Notes: generated by a model from the sequence alone, not told the origin. A stretch of 64,000 nucleotides of DNA from Rhodococcus phenolicus (GCF_001646785.1 NZ_LRRH01000058.1:1-64000); one strand, 5' to 3'. Counted from the first letter of the stretch, positions 28,744 through 37,710 are shown. Numbers and translations: made by a program.

Positions 28744-28980
28744 TGCGGTGCCCACTTTCTGACAGGGCCGGGGCCGAGCCGGGCACACGTCGGCCACGGG
28801 CCGCTGCGACGACCTGGGGTCTCGAGTGGAATCCGGCACCGGGAGCCGCCCCGGAGTGTGATCTCTGCTACATCAGAGTGTGGGACGGGGACCTGCGGGC
28901 AGTCACCGTTGAGCGCGATAGCGCCGTTGTGCGCATTCTGCTCGAGCACATCGCGATCGGTGCGCCGGAGCCGCTCCCAT

Positions 28981-29661
28981 ATGCTGGACGACGTGCGCCG
29001 ATTCGAGTTTCCCGTCGACCTGCCCCACGCCAAGTCCGTGAACCAGACGCTCGCCGAAGTGCGAAGTCTGCGGCTCTCGGGGATCGTCGTCGCGCTGCTG
29101 TGCGCGGGCGGCGCCGCCTGGCTGCTCACCCTCGGCAGGCCGTGGGCGTACATCGTCGGCGCGGTCCTCGTCGTCGCCGCCCTCACGTCCGCGTGGGTTG
29201 CGCTGTGGGCACCCCGGAAGGTCGGATCGGTGCAGGACCTGTACCACGAGAGCCCGCTGGTACCCGCGGTGGTCTCCGAGGTCCGTCCGCGCGGTTTGAC
29301 GTTGCTGGCGCTGGTGGACATCGCCAAACCCGGTACCGCCGACCGCCGCTATGCCCTGGTCACCCGCAATGTGCAGGCCGTGCCGGCGCATCAGAAGCGG
29401 GTCGGCGAGCGGGTGCCGTGTGTGGCGGTGCTGTCCGATCGCACGACCCGCAACACGACCGGCTCGTGGCAGATGGTCAGCCCGATGCCGATCGCGTGGG
29501 GTACGCGGGACGCCAAGGTGCTGCGTGAGGCGACCGACGCGATCGGCGACGCCGAGTGGACACTGCTGAAGAACAAGGTCGGTCTGTCCGAGAAGGTCAG
29601 CGCCACCGACGACCACCGGCTGGTGCTCGACCGCAGCGACCTGCCCGGCGAATTGCGCTGA
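28981..29661 (+). CDS. DUF3239 membrane protein
   Basis: A 226-residue protein. After a conserved N-terminus (RRFEFPVDLPHAKSVNQT) two hydrophobic segments lie around residues 35-75, and the remainder is a beta-rich cytoplasmic domain (AVVSEVRPRGLTLLALVDIA, CVAVLSDRTTRNTTGSWQ). This matches DUF3239 of actinobacteria; role unknown. ATG 28981 is used; GTG 28993 (just before RRFEF) is an alternative. One nucleotide separates it from the acetyltransferase that follows. Confidence 0.72.
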   Translation: MLDDVRRFEFPVDLPHAKSVNQTLAEVRSLRLSGIVVALLCAGGAAWLLTLGRPWAYIVGAVLVVAALTSAWVALWAPRKVGSVQDLYHESPLVPAVVSEVRPRGLTLLALVDIAKPGTADRRYALVTRNVQAVPAHQKRVGERVPCVAVLSDRTTRNTTGSWQMVSPMPIAWGTRDAKVLREATDAIGDAEWTLLKNKVGLSEKVSATDDHRLVLDRSDLPGELR

Positions 29662-29662
29662 C

Positions 29663-30226
29663 ATGCAGATCACGTCGCTGACGGACGGGCGGGTTCATCT
29701 GACCGTGCCCGGTCCACGCGATGTGGAGGCGATCACCGTCGCGTGCCGGGACCCGCAGATCACGGCGTGGACGACCGTGCCCGACCCGTACGCGAGGGCC
29801 GACGCGCTGCGTTTCGTGGGCGAAATCGTGCCCCGGGGCTGGGCCGGCGCCGCCCCGAACTGGGCGATCCGCACCTCCCCCGGCGGTGCGCTGCTCGGCG
29901 TCGTCGGATTCCTGCATCACGACCGCACCGCCCCCGAGATCGGGTATTGGATCGCGCCGGATGCGCGCGGCCACGGCCTGGCGACCGCCGCGGTGCATCT
30001 GGCATGCGATTTCGCGTTCGCCGCGGACGGGTTGGCGACCGCACGCATCGAGTGGCGCGCGTTCGCCGGCAACACCGCCTCGGCGGCCGTCGCGCGGCAC
30101 GTCGGGTTCCGGTTCGAGGGGACGTTGCGTCGCGGCACCATCCATCGGGGTGTTCCGCGCGACACGTGGATCGCCGGCCTGTTGTCCGACGATCCACGCG
30201 TCCCGGCCGAGGGCTGGCCGGCCTGA
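29663..30226 (+). CDS. GNAT acetyltransferase, RimJ/RimL-like
   Basis: A 187-residue acetyltransferase with the GNAT acetyl-CoA core: IGYWIAPDARGHGLATAAVHL (motif A, R/Q-x-x-G-x-G/A) and ARIEWRAFAGNTASAAVARHVGFRFEG, then a C-terminal DTWIAGLL strand. The RimJ/RimL branch acetylates N-terminal residues of ribosomal proteins or small amines. Cytoplasmic. It starts one base after the DUF3239 stop, so the two are cotranscribed. Confidence 0.85.
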   Translation: MQITSLTDGRVHLTVPGPRDVEAITVACRDPQITAWTTVPDPYARADALRFVGEIVPRGWAGAAPNWAIRTSPGGALLGVVGFLHHDRTAPEIGYWIAPDARGHGLATAAVHLACDFAFAADGLATARIEWRAFAGNTASAAVARHVGFRFEGTLRRGTIHRGVPRDTWIAGLLSDDPRVPAEGWPA

Positions 30227-30238
30227 CGGCTCGCCGCG

Positions 30239-31225
30239 TCAGGCCAGGTGCGGCAGCACCTCCTTCTCGAGCAGTTCGATGCCCGAGGTGTCGTACGCCG
30301 CTTCAGGGAAGTAGAAGATCGCATAGCCGAGACCCTGCTTCTTCAGGGCGGTGAGGTTCTCGACGATCTGCTCGGGGGTGCCGACCGCGGGCATTCCCCG
30401 GAAGGCGTTGAGCGAAGCGTCCGCGGCGTCGGCCCCGACGAGCGGTTCGAGCCGCGCCCGCAGCGTCTCGAGGCGTTCCTGCACCTCCGCCTCGGTGCGG
30501 CCGATCGCGACGTTGTAGTTCGCTGACCGGACGATCGCGTCGAAGTCGGTACCGACAGCCGCGCAGTGCTCGCGCAGCAGGTCCGACTTGTGGGCGAATC
30601 CCTCGGGTGTGCCGTCGAAGTTGGTGTACTGCGCGTACTTCGCGGCGATCTTCAACGTGACCTTCTCGCCGCCGCCGGCGATCCACAGCGGGATGCCGCT
30701 CTCCTGCAACGGGAGCGGGCGGACGATCGCGCCGTCGACCCGGTAGTGCCTGCCGTGCAGGGTCGCGGAACCGGTGGCCCATGCCTGCCGGAAGATCTGC
30801 ACCCCCTCGTCGAGACGGGCGAGCCGCTCGCCGGCGGACGGGAATCCGTATCCGTAGGCGCGCCACTCGTGCTCGTACCAGCCGCCGCCGATGCCCATTT
30901 CGATCCGGCCGCCGGAGATGATGTCCGCGGTCGCCGCGACCTTCGCCAGATAGGCGGGGTTGCGGTAGCTCATCGCGGTGCACATCTGGCCGATACGCAC
31001 CCGCTCGGTGACGGCCGCGAACGCCGACACCAGCGACCACGCCTCGTGTGTCGCCTCGTCGGTGGCCGCGGGCACGGTGTGGAAGTGGTCGTACACCCAG
31101 ATCGATTCCCAGGGGCCGTTGTCGGCGCGGACCGCGAGGTCGCGCATGACCCGCCACTGGTCGGCGGGGTCGATGCCGACGAGGTCCAGCCGCCAGCCCT
31201 GAGGAACGAAGAGTCCGAAACGCAT
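30239..31225 (-). CDS. LLM-class F420-type oxidoreductase
   Basis: A 328-residue luciferase-like protein of the F420-dependent branch (MRFGLFVPQGWRLDL, then IWVYDHFHTVPAATDEATHE, RIGQMCTAMSYRNPAYLAK, GIGGGWYEHEWRAYGYGFPS). It reduces or oxidises a small organic substrate with coenzyme F420 or FMN; the substrate is unknown. Its start lies 7 nt after the MFS stop, so it is the last gene of sulfur cassette 2. It belongs to a different subfamily from the DszA-like monooxygenase in the same operon. Confidence 0.87.
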   Translation of the reverse strand: MRFGLFVPQGWRLDLVGIDPADQWRVMRDLAVRADNGPWESIWVYDHFHTVPAATDEATHEAWSLVSAFAAVTERVRIGQMCTAMSYRNPAYLAKVAATADIISGGRIEMGIGGGWYEHEWRAYGYGFPSAGERLARLDEGVQIFRQAWATGSATLHGRHYRVDGAIVRPLPLQESGIPLWIAGGGEKVTLKIAAKYAQYTNFDGTPEGFAHKSDLLREHCAAVGTDFDAIVRSANYNVAIGRTEAEVQERLETLRARLEPLVGADAADASLNAFRGMPAVGTPEQIVENLTALKKQGLGYAIFYFPEAAYDTSGIELLEKEVLPHLA

Positions 31226-31232
31226 TGGTGTC

Positions 31233-32513
31233 CTATCTGGTTCGGTTGGTCACCGTATCGACAAGATCCGTCCCGGAGTCCGGGACCGGCCCGGCCGGTT
31301 CGGTCGTTGCTGCCGACGTTACCGGTTGGAGCACCCGGCGCGGCCACGGCGAGTATCGCGGAACGAAGCGGAACATGCAGGCCGCACCGGCCATCGCGAG
31401 ACCACCGATGGTGACGGCACCCGCCGCGAGCGAGACCGCCGCGACCGCGCCGACCAGGAACGGGCCCACGAACATGCCGCTGTCGTGCGTGAGGCGCCAC
31501 GCGGCGAGGAACTCCGCCCGCGTCTCGGGTGGGGCGGTGTCGGCGCCGAGGGTCATGATCACGCCGTTGCCCAGGCCGTTCCCGATGCCCAGGACCACCG
31601 CGACGACGGTGAGCGAGACGACGTCGCCGGCGAACGGCAGCATCAGGAACGCCACGCCGATGATCACCAGCGACGGCACCGCGACGACCCGGCGACCGTA
31701 GCGGTCCATCAGGATCCCCGCCGGATACGAGAACAGCAGGTCGACGGCACCGCCGATCCCGAAGACGATGGACACGGTCACGGCGTCGAGTCCGATGTGG
31801 CTGGCCCACAACGGAAGTACCGCTTCGCGGGACGCGCGCGCCGCACCCATGAGCAGCGACCCGGCGCCGAGCGTACACAGCAGCACCCGGTGCCGGCTCA
31901 GCATCGCTCCCAGCCCGGCGGGAACGGCCGCCTCGGTCGCCGACGACGCGCGGCGGGTTTCCGGAGCCCGTGCCATGAGGATGCCCGCGAGCACCACACC
32001 GGTCACCTGCACCACCAGGCCCCCGCGCACGCCGACGAGGTGGATGGCCCCGGCTCCGACGAACGGCCCGAGGAAGTTGCCGAGCCGCCACATCGTGGCG
32101 AACATCGCCATGGCCCGTGCACGGGCCTCCATGGGTACCGCCTCGGCGAGGTAGCTCTGCCGCGCCAGCCCCCACACCGCGTTCGAGAATCCGGTGAGCA
32201 GCGCACCGACCGCCAGGACCACCGGATTCCAGGCGGCGATCGACACACCGACACCGACCGCCCCGAGCGCAGTGCCGCCGATGATCGCGCGCCGCTCCCC
32301 CAGGCGCGCGACGATGCGTCCGGCGGGCAGGTCACCGAGGACCGCACCGAACGCGACGAGCGCGACGATCAGCCCGGCCACGGGCAACGGTGCCCCGAGT
32401 TCCCGCGCGAGCAACGCGAGCACCGGGGCACCGGCGCCCTGCCCGATCCCGAAGATCGCGGAGGGCAGGAAGACCGTGGTGACGAGAGGTTTCAGGTCGA
32501 AGGCCGGTCTCAT
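31233..32513 (-). CDS. MFS transporter in sulfur cassette 2
   Basis: A 426-residue major facilitator with twelve expected segments; GDLPAGRIVARLGERRAI and SYPAGILMDRYGRRVVAVPS are the paired MFS loop motifs. The C-terminal ~40 residues are polar. The ATG overlaps the stop of the monooxygenase gene (ATGA). Placed after a sulfonate-use operon it may export the desulfonated carbon product or sulfite, which is inference; drug-efflux proteins look similar. Confidence 0.85.
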   Translation of the reverse strand: MRPAFDLKPLVTTVFLPSAIFGIGQGAGAPVLALLARELGAPLPVAGLIVALVAFGAVLGDLPAGRIVARLGERRAIIGGTALGAVGVGVSIAAWNPVVLAVGALLTGFSNAVWGLARQSYLAEAVPMEARARAMAMFATMWRLGNFLGPFVGAGAIHLVGVRGGLVVQVTGVVLAGILMARAPETRRASSATEAAVPAGLGAMLSRHRVLLCTLGAGSLLMGAARASREAVLPLWASHIGLDAVTVSIVFGIGGAVDLLFSYPAGILMDRYGRRVVAVPSLVIIGVAFLMLPFAGDVVSLTVVAVVLGIGNGLGNGVIMTLGADTAPPETRAEFLAAWRLTHDSGMFVGPFLVGAVAAVSLAAGAVTIGGLAMAGAACMFRFVPRYSPWPRRVLQPVTSAATTEPAGPVPDSGTDLVDTVTNRTR

Positions 32514-33862
32514 GCAGTGACGGCATCCGACTCGGCGACGGCGGCGTAACGGCTCACCGGCCGGTCCAGGCCGTAGTGGCCGCGCAGAGTCGTGGCGGTG
32601 TAGTCGGTGCGGAACAGTCCGCGCTCCTGAAGGATCGGCACGACCTTCGTGGTGAAGTCCTCGAGCCCACCGGGCAGGTACGGCGGCATGACGTTGAAAC
32701 CGTCGGCGGCGCCCTGTTCGAACCACAACTGCAGTTCGTCGGCGATCTGCTCCGGTGTGCCGGCGAACGTGCGGTGCCCACGACCGCCGCCGAGCTTGCC
32801 GATGAGCTGACGCACCGTCAGTCCCTCGTTCTCGGCGAGGTCCTTGACGAGCTGGTAGCGGCTCTTGTTGCCCTGGATCCGCTCGATCGGGGGCAGCGGG
32901 GGCAGCGGTGCGTCGAGGGCGTGCTCGGTGAGGTCGACGCCGAGCATCGTGGACAGCTGCCGCAGCGAGTAGGCCGGTGAGATCAGGTCGGTGAACTCCT
33001 GCTCCAGAGCCTTGGCTTCCTCCTCGGTCTCCCCGATGAACGGCACGATGCCGGGCAGCACCCTCAGCGACCGGGGGTCGCGTCCGGCCTTGACGACACG
33101 GGCCTCGAGATCGCGGTAGAACGCCTGGCCCTCGGCGAGGGTGCGTTGCGCGGTGAACACCGCCTCGGCGTAGCGTGCCGCGAAATCCTTGCCGCTCTCC
33201 GACGATCCGGCCTGGACGAGCACCGGACGGCCCTGGGGGCTGCGCGGCGAGTTCAGCGGACCCCGCACCCGGAACCGGGCTCCGTCGTGGTCGACGGAAT
33301 GCACCTTGCCCGGGTCGGCGAACCGCCCGGTCTCCTCGTCCAGCTCGATCGCGTCGTCTTCCCAGCTGTCCCACAGCGACACCGCGACATCGACGAACTC
33401 CGCCGCGCGGTCGTAGCGGCCCGCATGGTCCGGGGTGTCGTCGTAGCCGAAGTTGCGGGCTTCGTCGGCGCCACCGGAGGTGACGATGTTCCAGCCGGCG
33501 CGGCCCCCGCTGATGTGGTCGAGCGAAGCGAACTTGCGGGCCAGGTTGAACGGCTCGTTGTAACCGGTCGACGCGGTCGCGATGAGACCGACGTTCTCGG
33601 TGACCACCGCCATCGCCGACAGCAGGGTGACCGGCTCGAAGATCGCCTGCGTGTTGTGCTCGACGCGCGGGCCGACCGCGAGGCCGTCGGCGAAGAACAC
33701 CGAGTCGAGCTTGCCGCGCTCGGCGATCTGTGCGAGTTCCTGGAAGTGCCTCACATCGAGGACGCGGTGCGCTTCGGTGCGCGGGTGACGCCAGGCCGCC
33801 TCGTGGTGGCCGACACCCATGAGGAAGGCGTTGAGATGAAACTGCTTGGACGACTGTGACAT
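32510..33862 (-). CDS. FMN-dependent monooxygenase, NtaA/SnaA/DszA family (copy 2)
   Basis: A 450-residue paralogue of the enzyme at 16893: [60 protein letters not shown] and [19 protein letters not shown] all correspond, and by eye well over half the positions match. It needs reduced FMN. It follows the ABC permease by 29 nt and couples to the MFS gene. The two copies probably act on different organosulfur compounds, since their transporters and gene orders differ. Confidence 0.88.
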   Translation of the reverse strand: MSQSSKQFHLNAFLMGVGHHEAAWRHPRTEAHRVLDVRHFQELAQIAERGKLDSVFFADGLAVGPRVEHNTQAIFEPVTLLSAMAVVTENVGLIATASTGYNEPFNLARKFASLDHISGGRAGWNIVTSGGADEARNFGYDDTPDHAGRYDRAAEFVDVAVSLWDSWEDDAIELDEETGRFADPGKVHSVDHDGARFRVRGPLNSPRSPQGRPVLVQAGSSESGKDFAARYAEAVFTAQRTLAEGQAFYRDLEARVVKAGRDPRSLRVLPGIVPFIGETEEEAKALEQEFTDLISPAYSLRQLSTMLGVDLTEHALDAPLPPLPPIERIQGNKSRYQLVKDLAENEGLTVRQLIGKLGGGRGHRTFAGTPEQIADELQLWFEQGAADGFNVMPPYLPGGLEDFTTKVVPILQERGLFRTDYTATTLRGHYGLDRPVSRYAAVAESDAVTA

Positions 33863-33891
33863 TCTTCTGATTTCCTGCACTTTCCGGGATG

Positions 33892-34764
33892 TCAGCGTTC
33901 GGGACGCCAACGCGAGAGTCGCCGTTCGATCGTGACGAGGATGCCGTTGAACGTCAGTCCGACGAGGGAGATCGCGATGATGCCGGCGTACATGGCGGGG
34001 ATCTGGAAGTTGAGCTGCGAGGCGGTGATCAGATAGCCGAGACCCGCCTTCGCGCCGACCATCTCGGCGGCGATCAGCACCAGCACCGACGAGGCCGCGG
34101 CCATGCGGATACCGGTGAAGATCGTGGGAACCGCGGCCGGGAGGATCACCTTCTGGAAAAGCCGGTACGACGGGAGCCCCAGCGACCGCGCGGACTTCAC
34201 GAGCAACGGATCCACGGTTCGCACACCGGAAATGGTGTTGAGCAGGATCGGGAAGGTGCTCGCGTAGATCACCAGGGCGATCTTGGAGGTCTCCCCGATA
34301 CCGAGGATGAGCACGAACACCGGCAGCAACGCGAGAGCCGCCGTGTTGCGGAACAGTTCGAGGATCGGATTGAGCACTTCGGCGACGGGCCGGTACCAGC
34401 CGATCGCGACGCCGAGCGGGATCGCGACGAGCAGCGCGATCGAGAACCCGACGAGCGCCCGGGAGAGGCTCGCGCCGAGATGGTCGGCGAGCTGCCCGCT
34501 CGTGATCAGATCGACCAGCGACCCGAGCACGGTCGACAGGGGCGGCAGGAAGACCTCGTCGACGAGACCGAGCCGCGGGGCGATCTCCCACAGCACGAGG
34601 AACACCGCGATCGCGACGGTCGGCTTGGTCACCTTCCAGGCCAGCGACCCGGCATACTGGGCGGCGCGCCGATACTTCGCCGGATCCGTTGTGACGACGC
34701 TCTTTTCGACGACGACCGATTCGGTGTCGGCGGGCCGGGTCAGGGTTGCGCTCGGGCTAGACAT
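33892..34764 (-). CDS. ABC transporter permease, SsuC type (cassette 2)
   Basis: A 290-residue BPD_transp_1 permease with the EAA loop LVKSARSLGLPSYRLFQKVILPAAVPTIFTGIRMA, followed by SSVLVLIAAEMVGAKAGLGYLI. The first ~45 residues are a polar tail. It overlaps the ATPase gene by 8 nt. In this cassette the order is binding protein, ATPase, permease; in cassette 1 it is binding protein, permease, ATPase. Confidence 0.9.
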   Translation of the reverse strand: MSSPSATLTRPADTESVVVEKSVVTTDPAKYRRAAQYAGSLAWKVTKPTVAIAVFLVLWEIAPRLGLVDEVFLPPLSTVLGSLVDLITSGQLADHLGASLSRALVGFSIALLVAIPLGVAIGWYRPVAEVLNPILELFRNTAALALLPVFVLILGIGETSKIALVIYASTFPILLNTISGVRTVDPLLVKSARSLGLPSYRLFQKVILPAAVPTIFTGIRMAAASSVLVLIAAEMVGAKAGLGYLITASQLNFQIPAMYAGIIAISLVGLTFNGILVTIERRLSRWRPER

Positions 34765-35581
34765 GCTCCACCTCTTCCGTTGCGGCGCCGAGCTCGAGGT
34801 CGCGGGCACGCTCGACCTCCGAATGCAGCAGCGACCAGATCTCGTGCCGGTACTTGCGGAACGCCTCACCGGACCGGACGTCCTCGACGTTCCGGTCGAT
34901 GTCGATGTCGACGATCGTCTTGATCCGCCCGGGGCGGGACGTGAGCACGGCGACGCGTTGCCCCAGATAGATGGCCTCGTCGATGCCGTGGGTGATGAAC
35001 AGGATGGTCTTGCCGGTTTCACGCCAGATCCGCAGCAGTTCGTCCTGCAACGATTCGCGGGTCTGGGCGTCGAGTGCCGCGAACGGCTCGTCCATGAGCA
35101 GGACCTCGGGATCGAACGCCAGGCTGCGGGCGATCGCGACGCGCTGCTTCATGCCGCCGGACAACTCGTGTGGATAGCGGTCGCCGAAGCCGGCCAGGCC
35201 GACGAGTTCGAGGTAGTGGTCGGCGAGCGCGCGGCGCTGCTTCTTGGGCAGGCCCTTGGCTTCGAGGCCGAACTCGATGTTGGCCCGCGCCGTGCGCCAC
35301 GGCAGCAGCGCGTACTGCTGGAACACGATTCCTCGGTCCAGACCGGGACCCGAGATGGGCCTGCCGTCCAGCAGGATCCGGCCCGACGTCGGTTCGCTCA
35401 GCCCGCCGAGCAGATCGAGCAGGGTCGACTTGCCGCAACCGCTGGGGCCGACGAGGACCAGGAATTCCCCGGCGGCGAGGTCGATACCGACGTCGTCGAG
35501 TGCGGTGAAGGTGTCGGCGCTCCCGCGCACCGCGAACTGCTTGGTCACGTGCTCCAGGCGGAGCTTCGGGGTGGTGCTCAC
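34757..35581 (-). CDS. ABC transporter ATPase, SsuB/TauB type (cassette 2)
   Basis: A 274-residue ATPase: Walker A GPSGCGKST (45-53), Q-loop IVFQQYALLPW, signature LSGGMKQRVAIAR, Walker B VLLMDEPFAALDAQ and H-loop FITHGIDEA. The FVFQ-LLPW and DAQTR features place it with sulfonate/nitrate/taurine importers. It overlaps the binding-protein stop by ATGA. Confidence 0.91.
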   Translation of the reverse strand: MSTTPKLRLEHVTKQFAVRGSADTFTALDDVGIDLAAGEFLVLVGPSGCGKSTLLDLLGGLSEPTSGRILLDGRPISGPGLDRGIVFQQYALLPWRTARANIEFGLEAKGLPKKQRRALADHYLELVGLAGFGDRYPHELSGGMKQRVAIARSLAFDPEVLLMDEPFAALDAQTRESLQDELLRIWRETGKTILFITHGIDEAIYLGQRVAVLTSRPGRIKTIVDIDIDRNVEDVRSGEAFRKYRHEIWSLLHSEVERARDLELGAATEEVEHV

Positions 35582-36669
35582 TTCGCCGCCTCCTCGACCG
35601 GTTCACCATCGGGCCCGGCGGCCGGGTCGTAGGTGCCGTTGGCGTAGGGATTGAATTCGTTGGTGTAGATGTCCGAGGTCGTGAACTTCCCGTCCTCGAG
35701 CTCACCGTTGCGGGTCAGCCAGTCCAGCCAGGTCTGGATCTCCTGATCGGTGATGACACCGCCGGGACCGGCGACACCGGCGCTCTTCCAGTACTCGACG
35801 AGGTCGGTGTTCTCGTTACGGCCGCGGGCGTTGATGATCTCCTTGTACTTGGCGATCACCTCGTCGCGCGGTGTGGTCTGCGCCCACCGGATCGCACGGG
35901 CCGTGCCCTGCACGAAATCGGCCACCGCATCCCGGTTCTCGGCGATGAAGTCGTCGCGGAACACCTGGGTCCCGTAGGTGAAGGCACCGAACAGGGACTC
36001 GTCGGTGAACAGCGGGCGGATGCCGCCCCGCTCGACCGCGGTCTCGCGGAACACACTGCCGAGGGTGCCCACGTCGATCTGGCCTTCCCGCAGCGCCTGC
36101 TCGGTGTTCACCGGCGGCACCACGATCAGTTCGACCTGCTTGATCTCCTCGGGCGTGAGCCCTTCCTGCGCAAGCCATTCCCGCACCAGGAACTCGTGGT
36201 GCGCACCGAGGGTGTTCATCCCGACCTTCTTGCCGATCAGGTCCCGCGCAGTGCGGATCGGGCTGTCCTCGAGGACGTAGTACCCGTTGAACGTCTCCTT
36301 GTCGGAACCGTAGTAGCCGAGCACCGAAGTGATCGGCGAGTTCGCTGCCTGGAGCTTGATCACGGCGCCGTTGAACGCGCCACCGAAATCGGTCTGCCCC
36401 GTCGCGGTGTTCTGGATGGACTGCGGACCGCTGGTGTTGTCCCCGATCCACTCGAGCTGAATCTTGTCGAAGTACCCGAAGGCCTCGGCGAGCTCCGGAT
36501 AGGTGACCTGCGAGGCCGTCCCCTCGTACCGCAGGACGGTCCGGCCGTCCTCGGTCTTCGTGACGTCCGAACCCGACGAGCACGCCGTCGCGACGGACGT
36601 GACGGTGAGCAGTGCTGCAACGACGGCGACCGACCGGGTGATTCGGGCGCGCAGCGTGGAATGCGACAT
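35578..36669 (-). CDS. Sulfonate/taurine-type ABC binding lipoprotein (cassette 2)
   Basis: A 363-residue exported protein with a Sec-type lipoprotein signal ending VATAC (Cys30). The mature part shows the SsuA-like features LQAANSPITSVLGYYGSDKE, YVLEDSPIRTARDLIGKKVG and LVVPPVNTEQALREGQIDVG-type sequence. Unlike the cassette 1 protein it has no Tat motif. It binds an alkanesulfonate-like compound for the importer encoded next. First structural gene, 185 nt after the MYECSECCR leader. Confidence 0.88.
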   Translation of the reverse strand: MSHSTLRARITRSVAVVAALLTVTSVATACSSGSDVTKTEDGRTVLRYEGTASQVTYPELAEAFGYFDKIQLEWIGDNTSGPQSIQNTATGQTDFGGAFNGAVIKLQAANSPITSVLGYYGSDKETFNGYYVLEDSPIRTARDLIGKKVGMNTLGAHHEFLVREWLAQEGLTPEEIKQVELIVVPPVNTEQALREGQIDVGTLGSVFRETAVERGGIRPLFTDESLFGAFTYGTQVFRDDFIAENRDAVADFVQGTARAIRWAQTTPRDEVIAKYKEIINARGRNENTDLVEYWKSAGVAGPGGVITDQEIQTWLDWLTRNGELEDGKFTTSDIYTNEFNPYANGTYDPAAGPDGEPVEEAAK

Positions 36670-36810
36670 CGTGAAAGCTGTTCCTTGCGTTGGAAGGAGG
36701 CCCCGAGGGCTCGGGCCGGGCGGGCGGCGCTACCGCGGGCAGCAATCGTCGATACGCGTGCGACATTGCGCGGAAAGGAACGAGTGCGGTGCGATACAGC
36801 CGGAAGATCT

Positions 36811-36862
36811 CAGCGACGGACGGTCCTCGGACCGGCACGTCGACGGTCGCTGGGTCAGCGAC
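36811..36862 (-). promoter_or_regulatory. Candidate attenuator pairing region after leader ORF 2
   Basis: On the minus strand GTCGCTG (36862-36856, spanning the last codon and stop of the leader), CAGCGAC (36852-36846) and a second GTCGCTG (36817-36811) can pair 1-2 (3-nt loop) or 2-3, mutually exclusively. Between 2 and 3 is a further hairpin, CGGTCC-GAG-GACCG. This is the classical layout of ribosome-mediated attenuation; direction of control is inference. Confidence 0.55.
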
Positions 36863-36884
36863 AACACTCCGAACACTCGTACAC
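36855..36884 (-). CDS. Nine-residue Cys leader peptide MYECSECCR (cassette 2)
   Basis: GTG 36884 has GGAG exactly 6 nt upstream, then GTG TAC GAG TGT TCG GAG TGT TGT CGC TGA: three Cys codons in nine. It lies 185 nt before the sulfonate-binding protein gene. The ending TGT TGT CGC TGA is the same as in the leader of cassette 1. It fits the pattern of cysteine-responsive leader ORFs, where Cys-tRNA supply decides whether the ribosome stalls. Its size puts it below usual annotation limits. Confidence 0.7.
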   Translation of the reverse strand: MYECSECCR

Positions 36885-37025
36885 GGCGATCTCCTAAGCG
36901 GCGATGTGACTTCATCAAGACTGCAGTTCGGACGCGACGCGTTCAACGATTCTGCGCAGCATGATCCGAAGTCCGGGCTTCGTGCCCCTAAGCTCGGTCC
37001 GACGATCGACGAGACGGGAGCACAG

Positions 37026-37709
37026 GTGGGCGCAAGTGACGACCCGGTGTGGAACCGCCGGCGGTTCCTGGCCGGGGTGGCCGGTACCGCGGCGGCTCTG
37101 ATGGGGGTGACCTGCCTGTTCTCCGCCGACGCGGCGGCGGAACCGGCGGCCGGCAGCCCCCCGCCCGTCCGCGACACGATCAACGGGATTCTTGCGTTCG
37201 TCGTCCCCGGAAACGACCCGTACTCGCGTCGTCAGGGGATGTCCACCGATCGGACCGGCGGCGTCACCGACGGTTCCGCCGCGTCGCTCGAGCACACCTT
37301 CGACCACGCCTCCCCGATGCCGCTGCTGGGGCGCACCACAGGGAATCTGCCCGGCGCCGCCGCGGTCGCCGCCCTGGTCAACCTGTACGCGGTCACCGTG
37401 GACGCGAGGTCGGCGGTCGGCCCGTTCGCCGCGCCGTTCGCGAACCTGGACCACGCCGCGAAGGCGCGCGTCTTCGAGCTGCTGGACACCGACCCGCAGT
37501 TCTCCGGAACCATGCTCACCTACGTGGTCAACGCGATCCCCACGCTGGCGGCGTTCGCCGCGTATTCGGAGGTGTCCGCGTTCGATCCCGTCCGGCGTGT
37601 CCTCACCGGACGGCCCGCCGGCTGGGAACTGACCCGCTACGACGGTGTCGGCGAGGGCTGGGACGAGTTCGCCGGCTACTACCGCGGCGTCGACCGGATC
37701 GAGCGGTGA
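37026..37709 (+). CDS. Tat-exported small subunit of a GMC dehydrogenase (gluconate-dehydrogenase subunit 3-like)
   Basis: A 227-residue protein with an N-terminal Tat signal (NRRRFLAGVAG, then a hydrophobic stretch ending near ADAAAEP). The remainder is helical with VRDTINGILAFVVPGNDPYS and FANLDHAAKARVFELLDTDP, resembling the small subunits that accompany FAD-dependent GMC dehydrogenases. Such partners fold and carry the cofactor subunit through the Tat pore. Its stop is one base before the GMC start, so the two should form a complex outside the membrane. Confidence 0.72.
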   Translation: MGASDDPVWNRRRFLAGVAGTAAALMGVTCLFSADAAAEPAAGSPPPVRDTINGILAFVVPGNDPYSRRQGMSTDRTGGVTDGSAASLEHTFDHASPMPLLGRTTGNLPGAAAVAALVNLYAVTVDARSAVGPFAAPFANLDHAAKARVFELLDTDPQFSGTMLTYVVNAIPTLAAFAAYSEVSAFDPVRRVLTGRPAGWELTRYDGVGEGWDEFAGYYRGVDRIER

Positions 37710-37710
37710 C

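Noticed and set aside
28863-28878. CTCTG-N6-CAGAG dyad in the CitMHS/DUF3239 gap as a response-regulator site
   Set aside because: Five-base arms are too short to stand out; the citrate regulator probably acts in this 237-bp region but I cannot place the site.
36730-36918. A 62-codon minus-strand ORF ending in CCPR, as an alternative leader peptide
   Set aside because: It also ends with two Cys but has no ribosome binding site fit and overlaps the MYECSECCR ORF in another frame. The shorter ORF has GGAG at 6 nt, denser Cys codons, and the same terminal 12 bases as the leader of the other operon.
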